Source: Pterobdella sp. o SKG-2022 (lineage: Eukaryota > Annelida > Clitellata > Hirudinida > Piscicolidae). From it: a stretch of 64,000 nt of DNA. A model generated the notes under the pieces. It saw nothing but the letters and a program-made list of their open reading frames with translations. It searched no databases and had not been told where the DNA came from. Both the position numbers and the translations under genes were made by a program. Of the stretch, positions 57,870 to 64,000 are shown piece after piece. Every line of letters starts with the position of its first letter. The stretch's first letter is position 1. The DNA lies in the NCBI GenBank assembly GCA_964035795.1, contig OZ038320.1:15778775-15842774 (forward strand), in the 5' to 3' direction.

Positions 57870-60450
57870 TATAAAATTCATCATATGGCCATATTAACTA
57901 AATTCAAATAAATGCTTACAATATCTTTAGAAATTGAAAAATCTTTCTATAAATATGTTTTATCCATTATTATATTGATCAAATCAAAGACTCGCAACTT
58001 TTTAATTTTTTAACGTACTAACAGGGTTTAATTACTTTGTCATTTTTGCTTTTTTAATAATATTTTATTTGTAACTTTTTAAAATTTGTAGTGAACTTGA
58101 AGGTTTTTATGCCTTTTTTATAAATAAAAATTGACTTGAGAATATTTGTAAAATTTGAATATCTTTTTAGCAGTATCACTGTTTAGTGAATTTGCATGAA
58201 AGTCCCGTTAATTATTTCGATGCCGTTCTGCATTCACAACAAGATAAGGGACTTGAAAAAAAAATTTTTTAGAGTTTTTTTTGGTAGATTTGAAAAAACA
58301 AAAAATCATAAGTAAATAATGAATTTCTTTTATAGATTGATTCGCTTTTATAAGAACGATGATAAAGAATCATTCAGAAAGAATCATAGGTTCTTAGAAA
58401 GCAGTACGCAATGTATGCACGCATAACACGTGAGATCAAAATTCAAAAGAAAAGTTTTAAGACAGTCTAGGTGAGATACTGTAATCAAAGTAAAAGATTT
58501 TGTATGCAAAATGAAAAAAAATTATTAAAATTTGATTTTTTCAAATGAAATATGTCATTTAAAAATGAGTTTCAAGCCTTTTCGAAAAGACAAATATGGC
58601 ATTTAAATGACAAACGTTTAAACGTTTAAAAGCAATTTCAAGCAAACAAACAAAAAAAATGATTTTCAAAATTCACTAAGAATCAAATAAGAAAATATAT
58701 CATAAAGGAAGAATCTTCGAAACAAACGATGCTTATAGAAATGTAGCAGTATCATGCGAAAGGGCCGGTGAACCCAACACTTTCTGAACAAGCTCCTAAG
58801 GCGGATAAACTCGCGTATTTTGAAATCGTGAAGTTCTTGTTATACTCTAATTTTGTTGTATTGTCTCATTTATTTCTTTTAAATTATTCATACAACCTTT
58901 CCTCTTTTCATTTCAATTGCATGGCGGCTATGTTTGGATGCTTCTATTATTCCTTTAACACTTCAAATGTTTCACAAATAGGGATTTTTATTGAAATTTT
59001 CTTTATTTATTGAAAAATTGGTTATCATTGGAACACTATTTTATTGTTTTATATATTTTTATATTTTTACCACAATTCATTTTGCGTTTCATTCGTTGTG
59101 TAGACTTATTCCACAAATAGATTTTTTAATTAACAATGAGATACTTTCTATGTTTTATTATTTCTATAAAACATAAATTTGTGTTTTACTACCCAAGCAT
59201 GTCTACATATTTCCATATAACTTAGTACCATTGGTCACTATTCATATAACATTATGTGTGGTATAAATCTGAGCAGCTCTCATATTAAAAGCAATAACTA
59301 TACAAATTTTATCAAACGCCCCTCACATCTGCACGTCAACTCGATGCATTATCAGTGCAAAGAATTTGAAAAAATTTGAACAGTTTTGAAAATAGATGAA
59401 AAATATTGTGAAGAATTGTTTTTGAAGTTCAAAAAGCCTTCAGTTTCATGAAAACTTTACTAGTAGAAATCTCAAGTTTTGGCATTGCTTCATTTCAAAA
59501 AACTTAAAATTTTATAGTCAAACTATTACTCGCAAAATTTTTAAATTAAAGAACACAAATGCTTCAAAAAATGTTTTTGAAATAATTTTTACAATATATT
59601 TTTTCCAAGCATTCATCTGGTGTTTCATGGTTTTGCCCCAAGCAGCTCATCGTTGTATATGTTGGTGTTTTATGATGCATTTCACTATGATGATTATCAC
59701 AGGTGCTCATCACAAAAGTCTTTTTTTTCTATCTTATATGAATATATAGATAGCAAATAAATTGAAACTGAAATTAAAATTTATTTTTCTCTATCAATCA
59801 AGCTTGCAACAAAGACTAATAGCGTTAACATTGTTGACTAAAAATAAAACGGAATTAGAAAATATTTGAAAAATGACCAATAAATAATACGTTGATTAGA
59901 GTGGTATGTGTTGTAAGAAAGTTAAATCACGCTTAACGACAATCAATTAGATCTACCAAAGTCGAATACATCAAACTAAAATAGTTTCGATAGGATTTGC
60001 TTAACAATTCAAAATATTAGATTGACTTTTTTACTTTAATTTAATTTTTTTTACTAAAATTATTTATTCAACATCAATGAATTTTGAAGCATGAGGTTAT
60101 TATAAATTTCAAATGTGTGAAAATAATAGAAACTGAAGTTTACAATTTGAAAAAATCATATATATTTAAAATTCTGTCAAAAAAAATGATTTTAGGAATT
60201 GTTGAACAAAAAATTATGAATTATGCTAAATTTTTGTGAAATGTCTAACTATTGTTGAGAATCGATGACCAAAATGAATGAAAGCAATTAAACATAAACA
60301 ATGAAAACTTTTTATTATGACTATTATTACTTTCGTTAATTTATTATTATTATCTTCATGGTTGTGCGCTCCTCAAAACTGCGTCTTCTTGTGCCCTGCC
60401 AGCTTTGTAGGAGATGGTAAGATAGTTACCTCTGACAACAGCAATCGACA
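57870..60450. other. AT-rich stretch, presumably MEX-3 intron, nothing recognised
   Basis: No supported gene. Small Phe/Tyr-rich frames at 58768-59176 are typical of random AT-rich sequence. Confidence 0.4.
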
Positions 60451-60454
60451 AGCG

Positions 60455-62265
60455 TTGAAAAAGCCAGGTTGTGAGAGACTTTATCGAATGCCTTACTGAA
60501 GTCCGAATAGAAAATATCTACAGAGTAATTATGTTCTATTAATGTCATTGCAGTGTCAGTGCTGTCAAGGAGGCTTGTTAGTCAGAATCTTTTGTTTATG
60601 AAACCATGCTGGTGAATCGAAATTTTATTACTAAGGAATGAAGTGAGATGGTGTTTAATAATATTTTCAAAGATTTTACATATGATACAGATGAGGGATA
60701 CTGGTCGATAATTGTTGGGATCGGATTTTTTTCCTTTTTTGAACAAGGCACATACTGCTGCTTTTTTTCAGCTAGTGGGTAAGTCTCTCTTTTGCAAGCA
60801 ATTGTTGAATAGTATTGTTAGGCTATTGACAAAGTCTGCATCTTCTTTCAGGACTTTAAGCAGTTTTTGATAAATTGTGTCAAGTTCTCCAGCTTTATAA
60901 ATGTTTAAAATCATTAATTCCTTTATAACATCCGTGTGTGGTATAACTATATTGTCCATCTTTTCATTAGTTCTATCAATAAAATCTGGAATTTTGTCAT
61001 CAGACTCTTCAGTATATACTGCAGACATCGTTTCAGTTTATACTTCTGCACTTTCATGTGGGTTATTAGTTTTTGTGGCATCTGACTTTTCCAAACTTGT
61101 TGGGTTATTATAGAAAATAGACCAGAATTTTTCTTTTGCCATACGCTTAAGTTTCAATGCTCTGGAGCTCCAAGGGGTGTTTTTGGTGGAAATATTGAAA
61201 TTATTTTTTGATGGTGGTACTATATTGGTTATTTTGATTAAATTATCGTGTATTACTTTCCATGCAACTTCTAAATCATTGTTTTTTTCATGAATATACC
61301 AATCAATGTTTTTTAGGGAGTATTCTAGTAGTTCTTCCTCTTTAATTCTGTTCCAATATCTTATCAAACGATTAGTGATCTTCATAAAAGATTTGAAATC
61401 AACTTCTAAAAAAATTTTGATACATTTGTGGTCACTTTTTCCAATAGGTGCGAATAAGTTGCATGATTTTATTAAGGCTTCATTTGTATAAAGTACCTGA
61501 TCTAATCAACTTTCTTGTAAGTTTCTTACCAATTTGTGTCTTGTTTTTTCCTCAGTAAAGTACCAGTGTAAGCCATTGAATAGTTCAGAAAAAAGATGAT
61601 GAGTATTTAATATTCTATTTGAAAAGAATTCTGGAGTGTTAATATGACCAGTAGTCCAGTTCATGTTTGGTAGGTTGAAGTCTCCCACTATAACAACTTC
61701 ATTGTATGGATTATTTAAAATATTCATGATGTTACTAGCTAAACTATTATTTTGTTCTCTATTTAATGACATTGATCTATATGCACATATTAGTGTTATG
61801 TTGTAGTGTTTCAATAGTTCATTTGAAGGTCCTGACTCATTGGCTATTAATTGAACAACATTACATGATATTTCTTTGTGAACATATGTTGCAGAACCTC
61901 CACCTAAACTTATTTCATTTTTACTTAAAGATTTATCAAGTTTGTAATCTCTATCTCTTCTGAAAAGCATCAAGTTTTCTATTGTGACTTCTGTATCTAG
62001 AATGTTGCTATTTAAATGAGTTTGTGTGAGATATATTATATTAAAATTATGGATTTTTATAAAATTTTCAATTTCCACTATTTTATTGGGTATACCATTT
62101 ATATTAGTATATAACTTCTTCATCTCTTTAATATTTTCTATCTTTTCAGGTCCATTGATCTTTCTGCTATTATTAATGTTTTTTATTTTTTTTAAATTAG
62201 ATATCTTTTTATTAGTTTGTAATAAGTTTAGATTGGTTACATCTTTAAACAATAAAAACAATCAT
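60455..62265 (-). pseudogene. CR1-like LINE: endonuclease to RT start, minus strand
   Basis: One of the better-kept elements. 62261-61506 is a 251-codon frame with the APE endonuclease: KKLYTNINGIPNKIVEIENF, FNIIYLTQTHLNSNILDTEV, FRRDRDYKLD, GGGSATYVHKEISCNVVQLI and the catalytic VVIVGDFNLPNMNWTTG. 61385-61038 is the linker (NTPWSSRALKLKRMAKEKFW). 61028-60455 starts the RT: YKAGELDTIYQKLLKVLKED, AVCALFKKGKKSDPNNYRPV then SLICIICKIFENII, and YSDFSKAFDKVSHNL. It stops there, before the YADD box. A few single stops and frameshifts, fewer than in other LINEs here. Confidence 0.75.
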
Positions 62266-62689
62266 ATCTAATTAGGTAACTGTATTTTGATTTTGGAAAA
62301 GGGTGAAATTTGCGTTTTATTTAATGTGATTTTATATTTTTCAATCTTAATTTTATGAAATTTCTCAAGTTGTTTTTTTTCTTAAATTTTGGATAGATAG
62401 TCTATAAAAAATTTGAATAAATCTTATCGAGTTTTTTTTAGTTTTGAAAGGGTTGTTGTAATTCAAATATTATTCATAAAAATGGAGCTTATAACTAAAC
62501 GTTTATTGAAGTGATCGAAGGCTTTCACTCACAAATCATTCTGCAAAATTTTGAAAAAAATCGTGACTGCTATAAAGTGAAAACTAACAATTTTTGAATC
62601 TTATAAATTAAAAATTTTAATAAATTTCTTCAAGTCAGAAAATTATATAATTCAAGACTAGAAGTAATTTAATAAAAATTTTTCAGCAC

Positions 62690-62731
62690 TACTAGTGTTT
62701 ATCATGAAATACAAAGCTTTTCATTAAAGAA
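62690..62731. repeat. hairpin-module remnant
   Basis: TAGTGTTTATCATGAAATAC and AAAGCTTTTCATTAAAG match the left half of the module as at 28781 and 33207. The rest of 62270-62940 holds nothing else that I can support. Confidence 0.4.
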
Positions 62732-62944
62732 TATTAATTTGGGTCGTGAAAATCATTAATATTACTTAATATTAAAAAAAACTAAGTTGTTTTATACTCT
62801 ATGACCACAAATAAAAAAGGTGCTTCAAATTTTGGAACAATTAATTTAGAAAAAATTTATTTAATAAAATGATTATGATGAGGTTAAGTTCAGTAAACTA
62901 TTTTAAAAGAAACTCATCTAGAAAACAGATTTGATTATTTTTTA

Positions 62945-63860
62945 AAATAAATTTATTTGTAAGGCGCACAGTTCGAAAACTAGGTTTGCTGCAAAGGCAC
63001 TCACGTAGTCGAAAGGATTTTGGTAGGAGAATGCTACTATGTGAATAAGTTTTTGAACTTTTGTGAAAATGTTTGGAGGAAGACGGAAGACGCAGGTTGA
63101 GAAAAGGTGAAACCCATAAATGAGGAGTGGAGTGTGAAAAAAACACCATGAATGAGACTTAAAGAAGACAGGCTGGTGCAGCCACAAACCGCAGTTTGCC
63201 AACTCTGTCTAATAGAAAAAAGCTCATATAAATGATCCGGCTGTTTGGAATATGAAATAGTAGTAGTGAGCAACATTAACTTGAACTGGGCTTAGTGTGA
63301 CTGGCAACCAATGAAGGCGATCGAGGCAGGCACGAGATGAAGAATAGTAATTATCCTGAAAGACTGTTTTAGCAGTGTAAATTTGGAAAGCTCACAACTT
63401 AGAGCTTAGATAGTTTGGATGTCCGCAAAGTAAGAATTTGTAATAGTCAAGCCTGGAAAAAGCCGAAGAGATAGTAAAAGCAACGGCAATGCTGAGGGGT
63501 AGAAATTTGCGTACTTGTTTGATCGCATGGACTTGAAAGTTGGATGCTTGTATCATCTAATATGCGAAATGTTTGAAGTTAAAGCTCAAATCAAAAGTTA
63601 TATCTAGTATCTAGTTTGGAAGTTACAAAGAAGGTAGTGCCGTCAAAAGTAAATATGGTAGAAAGATTGGACATAGAGAGAATTATAAGACTGCCAAGGA
63701 ACATTACTTTATTTATGTTGAGGTTCGACATAAAGTTACTGTTAGAAAATCAGAAATCAAGTTTGATGACGGATTTAGAAATCTTAGTGAGGCTGGGGTG
63801 AGAATCAAAATGAGAGTCACCGGTATAGAGAGAAATATCCACAAACTAATGATATAAAGC
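62945..63860 (-). pseudogene. LINE post-RT fragment, minus strand
   Basis: Minus strand reads FSNSNFMSNLNINKVMFLGS (the 'NxLxLNxxKTExMxxGS' box), SNLSTIFTFDGTTFFVTSKL, ILDITFDLSFNFKHF, IQASNFQVHAIKQVRKFLPL, AVAFTISSAFSRLDYYKFLL then CGHPNYLSSKL, SRACLDRLHWLPVTLSPVQV. This is the CR1/L2-type region between RT and C-terminus. Frameshifts occur, and a GC-richer composition than the surroundings is evident. No stop-free frame longer than about 90 codons remains. Confidence 0.65.
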
Positions 63861-64000
63861 AGCTTCTTTCAAATGATTTTTCTGAAAAAGAGTGTATAAG
63901 AAAACATGGACCCATCAATGGAACCTTGGATCCGATCACTTTGGCACTTGTCATTTTTAGGGTTTTTGTCAGAGGGTTAATAAAGGGTTATTCTAAAGTG

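Overview
This is a eukaryotic, almost certainly invertebrate animal, nuclear window. The DNA is strongly AT-rich, genes are split by GT-AG introns, and most long open frames are remains of metazoan-type retrotransposons. No bacterial operon, CRISPR array, rRNA or intact tRNA gene was found. The species cannot be named from the sequence.

Host genes. Three spliced genes are supported, all on the + strand. (1) 21.2-30.8 kb: scattered exons with DUF4476 repeats like those of PROSER1 (proline and serine-rich protein 1); the introns are full of SINE, LINE and MITE insertions. (2) 43.9-46.3 kb: a gene whose first exons give an N-terminal PAM2-like motif, followed by a long Asn/Ser/Gln-rich exon with one apparent frameshift, cut by a 200-N gap. 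(3) 54.6-56.8 kb: a very large exon ending inside the first KH domain of a MEX-3-type RNA-binding protein; the remaining exons must lie beyond the window. Genes 2 and 3 both look like post-transcriptional regulators, but nothing shows that they act together.

Mobile DNA by region. 0-2.2 kb: two decayed LINE endonuclease fragments. 2.9-4.05 kb: Ty3/gypsy pol remnant. 4.05-6.35 kb: two opposed copies of a LINE family with a PHD-like finger. 6.5-7.5 kb: a dispersed ~0.75-1 kb repeat carrying a nested terminal-inverted-repeat insertion. 7.6-9.5 kb: RNase H-bearing LINE, minus strand. 11.4-17.5 kb: the best preserved element, a GC-richer LINE with tandem zinc fingers, a 2A-like motif, endonuclease, RT, RNase H and C-terminal domain. 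17.6-20.7 kb: pieces of three further LINEs. 23.8-24.9, 26.7-27.5, 28.2-28.4 and 28.9-30.0 kb: minus-strand LINE fragments in the DUF4476 introns. 33.2-38.3 kb: a MITE-like element and two Penelope-like elements, one interrupted by the dispersed repeat. 38.3-42.65 kb: three LINE fragments. 60.4-63.9 kb: two minus-strand LINEs downstream of the MEX-3 exon.

Recurrent signal. A short module (a GTAAG/CTTAC stem with variable loop, followed by GAAAAGCTTCGT) recurs in about eight to ten places inside non-autonomous elements with different terminal inverted repeats. It is the least explained structure in the window. All family calls were made by reading translations by eye; no database search was run.
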